Positions 15,909 through 24,946 of a stretch of 64,000 nt of DNA are shown here, piece after piece; the first letter of the stretch is position 1, and every line of letters begins with the position of its first letter. The notes under the pieces are model-generated. The model was given only the letters and a program-made list of their open reading frames with translations, made no database searches and was not told the origin of the DNA. The DNA comes from Ruminococcaceae bacterium UBA3215. Its GTDB lineage: Bacteria; Bacillota; Clostridia; Oscillospirales; Ruminococcaceae. Location: assembly GCA_002363155.1 (NCBI GenBank), contig DEWH01000019.1, positions 62,001 through 126,000 on the forward strand, in the 5' to 3' direction. Position numbers and translations under genes: made by a program.

Positions 15909-16676
15909 TCAATACCAGCCGTCGAGTTTTCCGTTCTTTAACTGACCGTTAGCGAGACTGACCTTGCAGACCTCCACAGGAGCGCCTTCGCCGGCGTCCG
16001 AATAAATTGAGTCCCATGTACCGGTGCCGACAAAGTGTGCATCGGGTGAGATATTGGCAATGAATTCACCGTTGACGAACGAAACCAGTATGTCGTTTCG
16101 GTACAGCTGGAACATTCTTACACTTCCGCTCCAGTTATACACAACGACAATTCCGAAATTGGTATTGTTTTCTTTCAGATACAAATCGCAGTTTTTGGAG
16201 GCTGTATTGTATTTCATCGGATTTGTACTCTTGCCTTTTTTCCATTCTTCACTGAATGAATTGTCCATAGCACCTGCAATGACTGCGTCCAGCGCAGCCG
16301 ATCCGGTTTTAGAAGCAGTCTTGGTCTTATAGGCATACCAACTTACGTTCGTAAAAGCGCCTACTACTTCATAGCTTCTGTCCTTGAGCTTTTTGTTTTT
16401 TTCCTGGTCAAGGTAGATAACTTTGTTAAAAGCTGCCTTTGAAGCTCCGTTAAGTGCAATATGATGTATCAGTGCGTTTTCGATAGAAGTCTTGACCGTT
16501 CTTGCATCGGAGATCGCAGCATTTATCTTTGCTCTTGTCAGATACTGAGACACCGACGGGATAAGAACAGCCGCAAGAACACCGATGATCGCAATAACGA
16601 CCATTAATTCAACTAAAGTGAAGCCCTTTTTTTTCTTCGTTTTCATTTTCATTATCGTTTTCATCAACGTTTTCAT
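15909..16676 (-). CDS. Type IV pilin-like (prepilin) protein
   Basis: 255-residue prepilin. A short basic leader MKTLMKTIMKMKTKKKKG is followed by the processing and assembly segment FTLVELMVVIAIIGVLAAVL with Glu at +5, then a long amphipathic helix; a prepilin peptidase would cut after the Gly and methylate the Phe. The remaining 190 residues form a globular domain I do not recognise, with two cysteines far apart. The start is set by SD AAGGAGGAG seven bases upstream, and a perfect sigma-A promoter lies at 16794. No pilus ATPase, PilC, peptidase or second pilin is nearby, so it is an orphan subunit or pseudopilin whose assembly genes lie elsewhere. Confidence 0.9.
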   Translation of the reverse strand: MKTLMKTIMKMKTKKKKGFTLVELMVVIAIIGVLAAVLIPSVSQYLTRAKINAAISDARTVKTSIENALIHHIALNGASKAAFNKVIYLDQEKNKKLKDRSYEVVGAFTNVSWYAYKTKTASKTGSAALDAVIAGAMDNSFSEEWKKGKSTNPMKYNTASKNCDLYLKENNTNFGIVVVYNWSGSVRMFQLYRNDILVSFVNGEFIANISPDAHFVGTGTWDSIYSDAGEGAPVEVCKVSLANGQLKNGKLDGWY

Positions 16677-16793
16677 AATATCTCCTCCTTTTCAGTATTT
16701 GCGTGCTCTTGTCTGCCGTTCTGCCGTGATTGTGATGATATTATACAGCACGCATGAGGTTTTTGATTATATAGTAATTATACCTATAGAATC

Positions 16794-16822
16794 ATTATAT
16801 CAGATTTTCTACGATTTGTCAA
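16794..16822 (-). promoter_or_regulatory. Sigma-A promoter of the pilin-like gene
   Basis: On the minus strand TTGACA, 17 bases, TATAAT, a perfect consensus. The leader to the ATG is about 110 bases. Confidence 0.85.
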
Positions 16823-16936
16823 TAGTTCCGGCAAAGCCCTGTCACAGCGCCCCCGAATTTCTGTACAATACCGCATGGTAGGCTGTATTACGGCAATCGT
16901 GCCGTATGGGAGATATAAAAGGCGTGGCATTATTCT

Positions 16937-16964
16937 GCTTGTAAACGATTAATTTTTTACAAGC
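16937..16964 (+). promoter_or_regulatory. Dyad upstream of the MATE operon promoter (possible operator)
   Basis: Inverted pair GCTTGTAAA (16937-16945) and TTTACAAGC (16956-16964), directly upstream of the -35 box. The left half also contains TGTAAACGATTA, a partial match to a catabolite (cre/LacI-family) operator. Binding here would be in activator position. Confidence 0.5.
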
Positions 16965-16966
16965 TC

Positions 16967-16995
16967 TTTACAAAATAGCCAAAATGTGCTATAAT
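16967..16995 (+). promoter_or_regulatory. Sigma-A promoter of the MATE-HAD-kinase operon
   Basis: TTTACA, 17 bases, TATAAT; the predicted start near 17002 leaves a leader of about 120 bases with no obvious structure. Confidence 0.75.
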
Positions 16996-17125
16996 GTACA
17001 AAGATATTTTTGTTGATATTTTTGGAATGCCTTTACTGCCGGTATTATAAAACGGGTGACTGCAGGCATTCTGACTTAAGATCAAAGCTATGAATGGGTA
17101 TAGCTGTTAAAACCGGAGGGGAAAA

Positions 17126-18832
17126 ATGAAAGGATTTTGTGAGCGTAAATTCAGTTCCATGTTCATATCCGGCACATTCACCAAGGCTGTCATGTACTTC
17201 ATGCTTCTCAGCGACAGTATCATCGCCGGATATTTCATCGGACAGACGGGCGTTGCGGCAATCAATGCGATCACACCGGTAACGGGAATAGTAACGTTCT
17301 TCGGTGACCTTGTATCCACAGGTGTAGGCATCGTTTATACAAGAGAGATAGGCGCGATGAAGAAGAAACGCGCCGACGAGATCTACAGCCAGGGACTTAT
17401 AATAAGCGTCTCTATCGGACTTATATCCGCGCTGACTATCCTGCTTATTCAAGGAGTCTATTTCAGACTGAACGGCATCACCGGCGAAATACTGGATCAG
17501 GCGCTTCTGTATTACCGCCTTATGCCGCTAAATGCGTTTCTGACGATAGTTGTTTTCTATCTTGAACAGATGGTTTACAGCGACGGAGACGAGCTGTGCA
17601 ACAATATCTGCTACGGTTTCCAAGTAGGCGGAAACGTTCTCTTTTCGGTGATACTGACCAATTTCATGGGCATGACCGGCATCATACTCGGCTCGATAAT
17701 CGGCAACGGTCTTGGCATTCTTACCTGCATCTGGCATTATTTCCGCAAGGGAAACTCGCTTCATTTCGTATGGCATTTTTCTTTCAGGGACTTCCTGCTT
17801 ACGTCCCGATACAGCATCGTTGACTCTTCGGTATATCTTTGCTGGGCGCTCATGGATTACGTTATGATAGGTTTTGTTTCGGCAAATTACGGACAGCCGG
17901 CACTTGTCACGCTTGCGGTAGTAGTGAATCTTATCGAGTTCAGCGTGGTTCTTGACGGTGTCGGAATGGCGATGCAGCCGCTTATCGGCACATATTACGG
18001 CGAAAAGAACCATGTGCTTATCAAGAGGGTCATGAAGTCGGGATTCAAGGCGGCAGTCCTTGAAGGCTTGATAGCTACCGGACTGATATTTGTTTTTGCA
18101 AAGCAGTTCTGCGGTCTTTTCGGCATCGGCGAAGGCGAAACTCTCGAACCTTCCATTGCCGCGATAAGGATAGTATGCTGCGGATTTACGCTGTGCAGCG
18201 TGGTATCGCTGACTACGTCCTACTATATGCTGATAGACCGAATCCGTATGGCTCTGTTCTTTGCGATGCTCCAGAATGGGGCATTGTACATACTCCTGCC
18301 GATACTCGGCTCGCTTCTTTTCGGCATCAACGGACTGTGGGCAGGCTTCATCGTAGCCCCGCTGCTGACGCTTATCTGTGCGTATGTTTACGTGTTCCTG
18401 AGGTTCGGAAAGGCCAATTTCCCATTCCTGCTGAAAGACATAGACTCGGATATCGTGGTAATGGACGATGTACTTACGGCGGAAGCTGCGTCGGCACTGT
18501 CGGAACGGGTAAGGGTGTGTGTGGAGTCCCACGGCTATCCCGCAAAAACTGTCTCTTACTCAGCACTTTTCGTTGAAGAGATCGGTCTTACAATACTTGA
18601 AAAAAACAAGGAGATGAAAAAACCGATCTTGTTTGAACTTTCGCTCTTCTTTGAAAAAGATTCGGTTCTTATTGTGGAACGTGATTCCGGCGAATTGTTC
18701 GATGTTACAGACCCTAATGCGCATGTAAAGGGGCTGAGCGGTTTCAGCGAACTTATGAAATCAAATGATGAAAAAGCCTATCTTGTGACTACGGGCTATA
18801 ACCGCAATATGATACGCTTTTCAAAGTCCTGA
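17126..18832 (+). CDS. MATE-family membrane transporter with ATPase-like C-terminal domain
   Basis: 568 residues. Residues about 10-430 are a MATE/MatE multidrug or polysaccharide-exporter-like transporter with twelve hydrophobic segments in two similar halves. About 130 extra soluble residues follow. They look like a HATPase_c_2 (RsbW/anti-sigma kinase) fold: ALFVEEIGLTILEKN in the place of the N-box, LIVERDSGELFDVTDP in the place of the G1 box, and RNMIRFSK as last strand; a clear second glycine box is missing, so ATP binding is uncertain. SD GGAGGGG precedes the ATG. A HAD phosphatase and a sugar kinase follow within 20 bases each. A PP2C phosphatase and a STAS protein lie within 7 kb, fitting partner-switch signalling. 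Confidence 0.85.
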   Translation: MKGFCERKFSSMFISGTFTKAVMYFMLLSDSIIAGYFIGQTGVAAINAITPVTGIVTFFGDLVSTGVGIVYTREIGAMKKKRADEIYSQGLIISVSIGLISALTILLIQGVYFRLNGITGEILDQALLYYRLMPLNAFLTIVVFYLEQMVYSDGDELCNNICYGFQVGGNVLFSVILTNFMGMTGIILGSIIGNGLGILTCIWHYFRKGNSLHFVWHFSFRDFLLTSRYSIVDSSVYLCWALMDYVMIGFVSANYGQPALVTLAVVVNLIEFSVVLDGVGMAMQPLIGTYYGEKNHVLIKRVMKSGFKAAVLEGLIATGLIFVFAKQFCGLFGIGEGETLEPSIAAIRIVCCGFTLCSVVSLTTSYYMLIDRIRMALFFAMLQNGALYILLPILGSLLFGINGLWAGFIVAPLLTLICAYVYVFLRFGKANFPFLLKDIDSDIVVMDDVLTAEAASALSERVRVCVESHGYPAKTVSYSALFVEEIGLTILEKNKEMKKPILFELSLFFEKDSVLIVERDSGELFDVTDPNAHVKGLSGFSELMKSNDEKAYLVTTGYNRNMIRFSKS

Positions 18833-18851
18833 ACACGGCGGAGGGGTTTCG

Positions 18852-19481
18852 ATGAATGTATATGATTTTGACGGGACGATCTACTATCCCGACTGCACTA
18901 TAAGCTTTGCGGTATGGTGCGCGAACCGCCACCCGAAACTGTGGTTCACCTTTGCTCCGAAAGCGTTCAGCAGCCTTATGCAGTACAACAAGGGAAAGCT
19001 GGAAAGATACAAATTCGAGCGCCAGTTTTTCAGCTTTCTCGGAATGATCGACGATTTTGACGAACAGATCGAGAAATTCTGGGATAAGCACGAGAAAAGG
19101 ATCTCGGCGTGGTATCTTGCACAGAAGAAACCGGACGATCTTATCATAAGCGCGTCGCCGGACTGCATAATAGCGCCTATCGCAAGACGGCTCGGCGTGG
19201 CTTATATCGCGTCGAAGTATGACCGCGAAGCGGGCGTATTCGTCAGCAATCTGATGTTTGCCAGAGAAAAAGCGCATTATATAAGGGAGCAAGGATTCCC
19301 GATGATAGAGAACTTCTACTCCGATTCACTGTCCGATACCCCTCTTGCTCTTTGTGCGGAAAAGGCTCACCTGGTGACCAACAAGGCGCAGAAGGTGAAC
19401 GACTGGCCGAAGCTTGACGCGGAAACGCTCAAAAAGGTTTATCGCAAGACAGACACAGGAACTAAAGTTCATCTTAAATAA
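18852..19481 (+). CDS. HAD-superfamily phosphatase (class IB type)
   Basis: 209-residue soluble phosphohydrolase. Motif I is DFDGT at residues 5-9 (nucleophile and acid/base Asp), motif II is the Ser in LIISASPD near 100, motif III probably a Lys near 139, and motif IV is YSDSLSDTPL near 158. A helical cap between motifs I and II resembles the phosphoserine-phosphatase/HAD-IB group. The ATG is 19 bases after the MATE gene and the stop 13 bases before the sugar-kinase start, so the three form an operon. The substrate is unknown; a sugar phosphate or a lipid-linked phosphate would fit the neighbours. Confidence 0.87.
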   Translation: MNVYDFDGTIYYPDCTISFAVWCANRHPKLWFTFAPKAFSSLMQYNKGKLERYKFERQFFSFLGMIDDFDEQIEKFWDKHEKRISAWYLAQKKPDDLIISASPDCIIAPIARRLGVAYIASKYDREAGVFVSNLMFAREKAHYIREQGFPMIENFYSDSLSDTPLALCAEKAHLVTNKAQKVNDWPKLDAETLKKVYRKTDTGTKVHLK

Positions 19482-19494
19482 ACGGGGTTCTTTT

Positions 19495-21090
19495 ATGTAT
19501 GTGATAGTCTATGATTTCGGAACAAGTGCAGTCAAGACATGCCTTTTTGAAATAAGTACGTCTATACGTCTTTTATGTCATTCCAACGCGGAGTACGGTC
19601 TTTATATCCTTGAAAACGGCGGAGCCGAACAGGACACCGAAGAATGGTGGTCAGCGATAACAAAAACAACGAAAGAGCTTTTTACCGGGACTGACGTAAA
19701 GCCCTCCGAAATCGCCGGTATCTCCTTCTGCACGCAGATGCAGAGTGTAGTGCTGGTTGACAGGGACGGGAATGCTCTGCGCCGCCCAATGAATTTTCTT
19801 GATACAAGGGCGGTAAATGAGTTTAAAGAAGGGCTCGGAAAAGGTCTTATAAAAGTATCGGGCTGCAATGCGGTTAAGCTGCTCAGAAACCTTGCCGTCA
19901 ACAAAACAGCCTCAATGAGCGCAAAGGATCCTGTATATAAGTACAAATGGGTCGGGAAGAATGAGCCGGATATTTTCAGACAGGTATATAAGTGGCTCGA
20001 TGTGAATGACTATCTGCGGGCGCGATGTACGGGCAATATCGCGAGAACAGTGGATTCGGCTTTTTCGACCTTCCTTTATGACACGCGAAAGGGCAAAGAG
20101 GGCTGGAATACCGGGCTTGCGCGTATGTACGGTGTGGATACCGCACATTTACCCGAGCTGATAGAATGTACAGATGTGGCAGGAAAGCTTACCGCAAAGG
20201 CGGCGGAGGAGCTCGGGCTCCCGGAGGGAATACCGGTTTTCGGCGGAGGAGGAGACGCAACGCTCACAGGTATCGGCGCAGGCTGTACCGCAGTCGGTCA
20301 GACGCATATTTATATCGGTACATCCGGCTGGGTAGTCACACTCATGGATCATCAGGCGGTTGATCCGCTGAACAGTATGACGGGCGTTATTGCGGGCTTG
20401 AAGGGGCATTTCCATTACTACGCCGAGCTGGAGACGGCAGGAAAGTGCTTTGAATGGGTCAAGGATCATCTTGCGCTCGACGAGGTCGGAGTTTATTCGC
20501 AGGAAATGAATCTTTCGGAAAATCACGAAAGTAAATACAAGAGTCTGTATGATTATCTGTCTGATGAGGTGAGCAAAGTGCCGCCGGGTTCACACGGCGT
20601 GATATTTACACCGTGGATGCACGGAAACCGCAGTCCGTTTGAAGATCCCTTTGCAGCGGGTATGTTCTTCAATCTGAAGCTTGAAACAGGAAAGCGCGAT
20701 ATGATAAGGTCGGTACTGGAAGGGATATGTTATCATCTTCGCTGGCTGCTGGAATGTGAATCGGCAAAAATAAAAACATCGGACACCATACGGTTTGTGG
20801 GCGGCGGCGCGCTTTCCCCGGTGACCTGCCGGATGCTTGCGGACATAACCGGCAGAGTGATCGAGACGATAGACGAACCGCAGGATGCGGGCGCGGTAGG
20901 TGCCGCATTGCTGATAGCACTCGGAACGGGGCTCATCGGCTCACCCGCAGAGGCAGGAAAACTGGTACCTGTCAGTGCCGTCTATCGTCCGGATCCTGTA
21001 AATCAGGCGGTATATGAACGCAATTACCGCGTTTTCCGCAGACTGTATAAGAGCAACGCAAAGAATTTCAAAGCTCTGAACGGTATATGA
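19495..21090 (+). CDS. FGGY-family carbohydrate kinase (xylulokinase-like)
   Basis: 531 residues from the ATG at 19495. This start is preferred because the protein then begins with the phosphate-1 motif VIVYDFGTSAVKTCLFE; the SD is weak (CGGGG). ATP-grasping motifs of the actin-like fold are present: GGGGDATLTGIGAG near residue 255, HIYIGTSGWV near 273, and FVGGGALSPVTCRMLADITGR with DAGAVGAALLI near 435-475. Substrate-facing motifs SFCTQMQSVV and NFLDTR are as in xylulokinase, but FGGY members differ in substrate, so the sugar is not assigned. It ends the MATE-HAD-kinase operon; a terminator follows 34 bases later. Confidence 0.88.
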   Translation: MYVIVYDFGTSAVKTCLFEISTSIRLLCHSNAEYGLYILENGGAEQDTEEWWSAITKTTKELFTGTDVKPSEIAGISFCTQMQSVVLVDRDGNALRRPMNFLDTRAVNEFKEGLGKGLIKVSGCNAVKLLRNLAVNKTASMSAKDPVYKYKWVGKNEPDIFRQVYKWLDVNDYLRARCTGNIARTVDSAFSTFLYDTRKGKEGWNTGLARMYGVDTAHLPELIECTDVAGKLTAKAAEELGLPEGIPVFGGGGDATLTGIGAGCTAVGQTHIYIGTSGWVVTLMDHQAVDPLNSMTGVIAGLKGHFHYYAELETAGKCFEWVKDHLALDEVGVYSQEMNLSENHESKYKSLYDYLSDEVSKVPPGSHGVIFTPWMHGNRSPFEDPFAAGMFFNLKLETGKRDMIRSVLEGICYHLRWLLECESAKIKTSDTIRFVGGGALSPVTCRMLADITGRVIETIDEPQDAGAVGAALLIALGTGLIGSPAEAGKLVPVSAVYRPDPVNQAVYERNYRVFRRLYKSNAKNFKALNGI

Positions 21091-21123
21091 TGCGGTCTCC
21101 CGGACTGCACACAAAAGAATAAT

Positions 21124-21168
21124 CAGCCCTGCTGAACCTGTGGACAGATGACCGGCGGGGCTGTTTTA
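21124..21168 (+). terminator. Terminator of the sugar-kinase operon
   Basis: CAGCCCTGC (21124-21132) pairs with GCGGGGCTG (21155-21163), followed by TTTTA. Confidence 0.75.
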
Positions 21169-21301
21169 CTGTTTCGGGAGCGGGTGATAAGGCGGACGCA
21201 GTTCGGGATTCGTTTCGGAATTTACTTGCATTTTGTCCGGGTTTACGGTCTGGTAGATGTTGCTGCTCAACAGCTTCTGCCGCTGTGGTGCTGAAATGAA
21301 C

Positions 21302-21340
21302 AAACGGGAATGGAGCCTGCACGGCTCTCATTCCCGTTTT
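21302..21340. terminator. Terminator-like hairpin in the 21.1-21.5 kb gap
   Basis: AAACGGGAATG-GAGCC pairs with GGCTC-T-CATTCCCGTTT, followed by TTTT on the plus strand. It lies in the gap between the convergent kinase and PP2C genes and can serve either. The rest of the gap (21169-21456) holds nothing else I can identify. Confidence 0.65.
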
Positions 21341-21456
21341 ATATTGCATTGTAAGACCCATTCAAGAGCGCCGGTTCAGCATCTTCTTCAGGCAATACTG
21401 CACAAACAGGCGGACAAAAGCCTCCGGCTTAATATCTGCCTTAACGGCTCTTTCAT

Positions 21457-22974
21457 TCATTTCCCTTCCGGTCCGTAATATTTGAGACCCAGCATGGTAA
21501 GATCGTCAAACTGCGGAGCTTCCTTTACGAACACATCAACAGCGTTCCGAACGCCCTTGAGCACTTCTTCCTGTGAAATATCGCCGGGCAGCGCGTTCAG
21601 CGCTTCAAGGGTACGGTCTGTGCCGAAAAGCTGGTTATTTGCATTTGTAGCCTCTGCGACGCCGTCTGTATAGACGAACAGACTGTCTCCCTTTTTCAGC
21701 ATTATCTCATGGTCTTTGTATTTTGACTTCTGGGCAGCTCCGACAGCAAGTCCGTGCTTATCTTTGAATATCTCATAGTGTCCGTTCAGGTTCAGAAAAG
21801 GGTATTCATGTCCCGCGTTTGCAGTAGTGAGCTTTCCTGTGCTTATTTCAAGTATTCCAAGCCATACGGTGACGAACATGTGAGCGTCGTTGGTGGCATA
21901 GATCTTCTGGTTTACTCTTTCGAGTATCTCTGCCGGAGATCCGCCCATAGTGGTGTGGTCATTTATTAGGATCTTCGTGGACATCATAAACAGTGCTGCG
22001 GGAATGCCTTTTCCGGACACGTCGGCTATTACCATTGCAAGGTGGTCGTCATCGGTCATGAACAGGTCGTAGAAGTCACCGCCTACCTCTTTGGCAGGAG
22101 TCATGGAAGCGTGGATATCAAACTCACTGCGTTCCGGGAATGCGGGAAATATATTGGGCAGCATGCTTGCCTGGATCTGTGTAGCCATGTTGAGCTCGAT
22201 CTGCGTGGAAGCCAGCTTTTTGCTCTTGTCGTTGAAAATGACGCAGTACATAATGATCAGCGATATAAGAATGATGCCGTACTGACCCGCATTGCCGAAC
22301 ATTGCTCCTGCAAGGAGATATTCAGCTATCGGGAAGAATATGAACGTGAGTGCGGCCGCTTTCTGGGAGTGGGGGCTGCTGCTCCTGATTATAAGTACGG
22401 TTGCAGTGACAGATACGGCAATAAGGTATATATCTTCCAGCCACGAGATGTCTGTTGGCCGATACATTCCGCCGGCGTCTATATAGAAAGTTACCGGAGT
22501 GAAGTTATTTGAAAGCAGGACAACTGCTTGAAGCGCCATCAGGACCGGTATCCCCCTGTCGGCAAGATCCTTGATCCTGCCGCTGAAATTGAGGGTCACG
22601 TTTACATATTGATAGAAGCATAAGATCATCACAAGATCTATCAGTTTGCTTGTCATGCAGAATATGAAACAAGCCGTGCTGTATTCCGGTACCTGCAATG
22701 TATAGTACATTGCGGCGTTGGCAGCGAAGCTGGCGCTTGAACAGATGATAAGGGTCCGGAAGATCTTTGCTCCGTCACCTTTCTGTCTCATGCTTCCGAA
22801 AAGCAGTGCCGCGCTTAGCACTGCGCCGCCCTGATCTATGCCGATATCGAACAGGAATTCCTTCAGCCTCGCATCATCGAAGAACTGATTTCCGAGTATC
22901 AGGACACACATGGCTGACGCGATAGTAAAGATCAGTCCGAGTATTACAATATTGTTTTTAAGCTTATTGACCAT
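21457..22974 (-). CDS. Membrane-bound PP2C (SpoIIE/RsbU-type) serine phosphatase
   Basis: 505 residues. The first about 230 residues hold seven or eight hydrophobic segments, an integral-membrane sensor region. The C-terminal 230 residues are a SpoIIE/PPM phosphatase: AKEVGGDFYDLFMTDDDHLA with a metal-binding Asp, MVIADVSGKGIPAALFMM, GDSLFVYTDGVAEATNA, and FDDLTMLGLKY. Such enzymes dephosphorylate a STAS-domain antagonist and so release it to act; a STAS gene lies 1.5 kb away at 24446 on the other strand. SD AAAGGAAT lies inside the end of the glycosyltransferase gene five bases upstream, so the two are co-transcribed. The controlled output (sigma factor or other target) is not in the window. 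Confidence 0.92.
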   Translation of the reverse strand: MVNKLKNNIVILGLIFTIASAMCVLILGNQFFDDARLKEFLFDIGIDQGGAVLSAALLFGSMRQKGDGAKIFRTLIICSSASFAANAAMYYTLQVPEYSTACFIFCMTSKLIDLVMILCFYQYVNVTLNFSGRIKDLADRGIPVLMALQAVVLLSNNFTPVTFYIDAGGMYRPTDISWLEDIYLIAVSVTATVLIIRSSSPHSQKAAALTFIFFPIAEYLLAGAMFGNAGQYGIILISLIIMYCVIFNDKSKKLASTQIELNMATQIQASMLPNIFPAFPERSEFDIHASMTPAKEVGGDFYDLFMTDDDHLAMVIADVSGKGIPAALFMMSTKILINDHTTMGGSPAEILERVNQKIYATNDAHMFVTVWLGILEISTGKLTTANAGHEYPFLNLNGHYEIFKDKHGLAVGAAQKSKYKDHEIMLKKGDSLFVYTDGVAEATNANNQLFGTDRTLEALNALPGDISQEEVLKGVRNAVDVFVKEAPQFDDLTMLGLKYYGPEGK

Positions 22975-22979
22975 ATTAT

Positions 22980-24191
22980 CTATTCCTTTTCCGGTGATAT
23001 ATCATTTTCTATCAGCCTGACTGCTTCGGAAAGCCCGCCTTCGGTCTTTATCTTTTCAGATATTTCTTTGGCGTTCCTGCTTTTTTCCTCATAGGTGTTC
23101 TGCATTTCCACAATTGCGTTATAGATAGTCTCAACGCTCAGATCTTTAGCTTTCAAAGGCTCTCCGGCTACGTTTATATTTTTCAGCTGCATGGCAAATC
23201 CGAGCTGGTCGAGAACGTGCGGTACAGGTATCGACGGGATACCGTAGATCATAGTTGCCGCCGTTGTCCCGAAGCCACAGTGATGTATCACAAAGCTTCC
23301 CTGCCTGAACAGCCAGCTGTGCGGTACACTTCCGCAGGCTATCATCGTTTCCGGCAGAGCGTACTCTTTCAAAGACTTCTGAAATCCTTGTATAACAGCT
23401 CTGCATCCGGCTTTTTCAAATGCTTTGACAAACATATCGAGTTTTACCGTTTCGGCTTTGTCTTCAAAAGACATCGCTCCCAGCGCAAGTATAACAGGTC
23501 TGTCCCCGCTTTCAAGAAAAGCTTTCAGTTCATCGCTTGGGGTGAACTCCTCCTCATCCTCATACCAATAGCCTGTCATAATATGCTGTCCTTCCCAATA
23601 TGGGCTGCGCTGTACCACATACTTGCTTATCGGTATCAGATCAAGTCTGCGCGACATTGTGGAGTCTCCGTTTTTCAGCGGTTTCAGACCGTAAACTTTT
23701 CTGATCTTGTTGTAGGGTTTTGTCATTTGTTTTCCGATAAATCCGCCGATGATCTTATTCATTAAAGTCTGCGGCTTGCCCTTTTCGGCGATCATTTCAG
23801 TCTGCAAAGTCACGTTGACTGTCGGGATACCGAGGGCTTCCGCTTCCGTTGCGCCCATCTGACTGTGACTGACGATAATAAGGTCTTTTTCCTTGCAGGC
23901 TTCATATACTTCATTAGTCGAGTTCTGAATGATCCTGAATATAAAATTCATGGTCTTTATCATGCTTAATGCCGCGTTGGAGCTTTTGCCCCTGATAGCG
24001 GCGGCTTCCTGCTCTATATCAATATCCGGACCGATCGGTACAAAATCAATACCGGCATTCTCGATGAGCTTTCTCCAACAGGGATGTGAGCCGAGCTTGA
24101 CATCGTGTCCGTTTCTTTTCAGTGCCCGTGAAAGATATATGTAAGGCTGGACATCTCCGCGCGTCCCCATTGTGAAAATAGCTGTCTTCAT
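22980..24191 (-). CDS. GT1-family glycosyltransferase (sterol/macrolide glucosyltransferase-like)
   Basis: 403 residues with the two Rossmann halves of a GT-B enzyme. The start MKTAIFTMGTRGDVQPYIYLSRALKRNGHDV matches the UGT/sterol-glucosyltransferase N-terminal signature. The nucleotide-sugar site near residue 300 reads CGSVPHSWLFRQGSFVIHHCGFGTT, then GIPSIPVPHVLDQ. It lacks a signal peptide and probably adds a sugar to a lipid or small hydrophobic acceptor at the cytoplasmic face. It is the first gene of a two-gene unit with the PP2C phosphatase (five bases apart) and has its own promoter at 24259. The acceptor cannot be told from sequence. Confidence 0.87.
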   Translation of the reverse strand: MKTAIFTMGTRGDVQPYIYLSRALKRNGHDVKLGSHPCWRKLIENAGIDFVPIGPDIDIEQEAAAIRGKSSNAALSMIKTMNFIFRIIQNSTNEVYEACKEKDLIIVSHSQMGATEAEALGIPTVNVTLQTEMIAEKGKPQTLMNKIIGGFIGKQMTKPYNKIRKVYGLKPLKNGDSTMSRRLDLIPISKYVVQRSPYWEGQHIMTGYWYEDEEEFTPSDELKAFLESGDRPVILALGAMSFEDKAETVKLDMFVKAFEKAGCRAVIQGFQKSLKEYALPETMIACGSVPHSWLFRQGSFVIHHCGFGTTAATMIYGIPSIPVPHVLDQLGFAMQLKNINVAGEPLKAKDLSVETIYNAIVEMQNTYEEKSRNAKEISEKIKTEGGLSEAVRLIENDISPEKE

Positions 24192-24258
24192 GATAACTCC
24201 TTCTCCATTGACATTGTTATTATTGCGGTAAAATAAACTGTATATATACTGCTATTTT

Positions 24259-24287
24259 ATTATAATTTAAAACAGATAAAAAGTCAA
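24259..24287 (-). promoter_or_regulatory. Sigma-A promoter of the glycosyltransferase-phosphatase unit
   Basis: On the minus strand TTGACT, 17 bases, TATAAT; start about 60 bases before the ATG. Confidence 0.8.
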
Positions 24288-24318
24288 TATCTTACTCATA
24301 TCCGGCGGTCGCCCGCTA

Positions 24319-24347
24319 TTGACATTTGTGACAGATTTTGGTATAAT
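24319..24347 (+). promoter_or_regulatory. Sigma-A promoter of the STAS gene
   Basis: TTGACA, 17 bases, TATAAT, a perfect consensus. It is back to back with the glycosyltransferase promoter, so the phosphatase unit and the STAS gene share a 250-base divergent control region. Confidence 0.85.
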
Positions 24348-24445
24348 AAAGCGGAGAAAAATATTACAGTTTACAAAGAGGAGTTCATGTTCTTGCAGGG
24401 GGGCATGATACGGATAAATAATAATTTGAACGGGAGGACATAATA

Positions 24446-24802
24446 ATGGGATTGTTCAGTAAGAAGAAGGCAAAGGATGAGGAAAAAGCTGTTTCCGACC
24501 TCAAGATCGATATTTCAAAGAACGGGGAAGAGCTTACGGTAAGGCTTAAAGGAAGGCTTGACACGATAACGTCGCCGGATCTTGAGGAAAGGCTCAATGA
24601 GGAGATGACGGGCATCAAAAACCTCATATTCGATCTCGAAAAGCTGAACTACATTTCCAGTGCAGGACTTCGTGTACTTCTCGGAGCTTCACAGGAAATA
24701 GAAGCTGTGGAGGGAGAAATGCTTATACGCAATGTTGCCGAGCCGGTCAGAGTCGTATTTGATCTCACAGGTTTTGACACTGCGTTCAATATTGAAGAAT
24801 AA
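24446..24802 (+). CDS. STAS-domain anti-sigma factor antagonist
   Basis: 118-residue protein; after a charged 30-residue N terminus, residues about 28-115 form a STAS domain. The segment LIFDLEKLNYISSAGLRVLLGA near residue 72 is the conserved loop with the serine that a partner kinase phosphorylates and a PP2C phosphatase frees. The closest visible phosphatase is at 21457. No RsbW-type stand-alone kinase or alternative sigma factor is present; the only ATPase-like candidate is the tail of the MATE protein at 17126. SD is GGGAGGA. It resembles SpoIIAA/RsbV in size but has an extra charged N terminus. Confidence 0.92.
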   Translation: MGLFSKKKAKDEEKAVSDLKIDISKNGEELTVRLKGRLDTITSPDLEERLNEEMTGIKNLIFDLEKLNYISSAGLRVLLGASQEIEAVEGEMLIRNVAEPVRVVFDLTGFDTAFNIEE

Positions 24803-24893
24803 CGGAAAACCGCATTATTCCCCGGTGCGGAAAAATGCACAAAGCTTCAGCGGTCAGTATAATACACCGCACCTGCCGATCATAAACACAAAC

Positions 24894-24928
24894 AAAAAGG
24901 CTTACCCCATTACCGGGATAAGCCTTTT
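24894..24928. terminator. Bidirectional terminator between STAS and 5'-nucleotidase genes
   Basis: AAAAAGGCTTACCCC and GGGATAAGCCTTTT form a strong stem between two convergent genes, with A-run before and T-run after it. Confidence 0.85.
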
Positions 24929-24946
24929 AAATTATCCGTCTTACAA

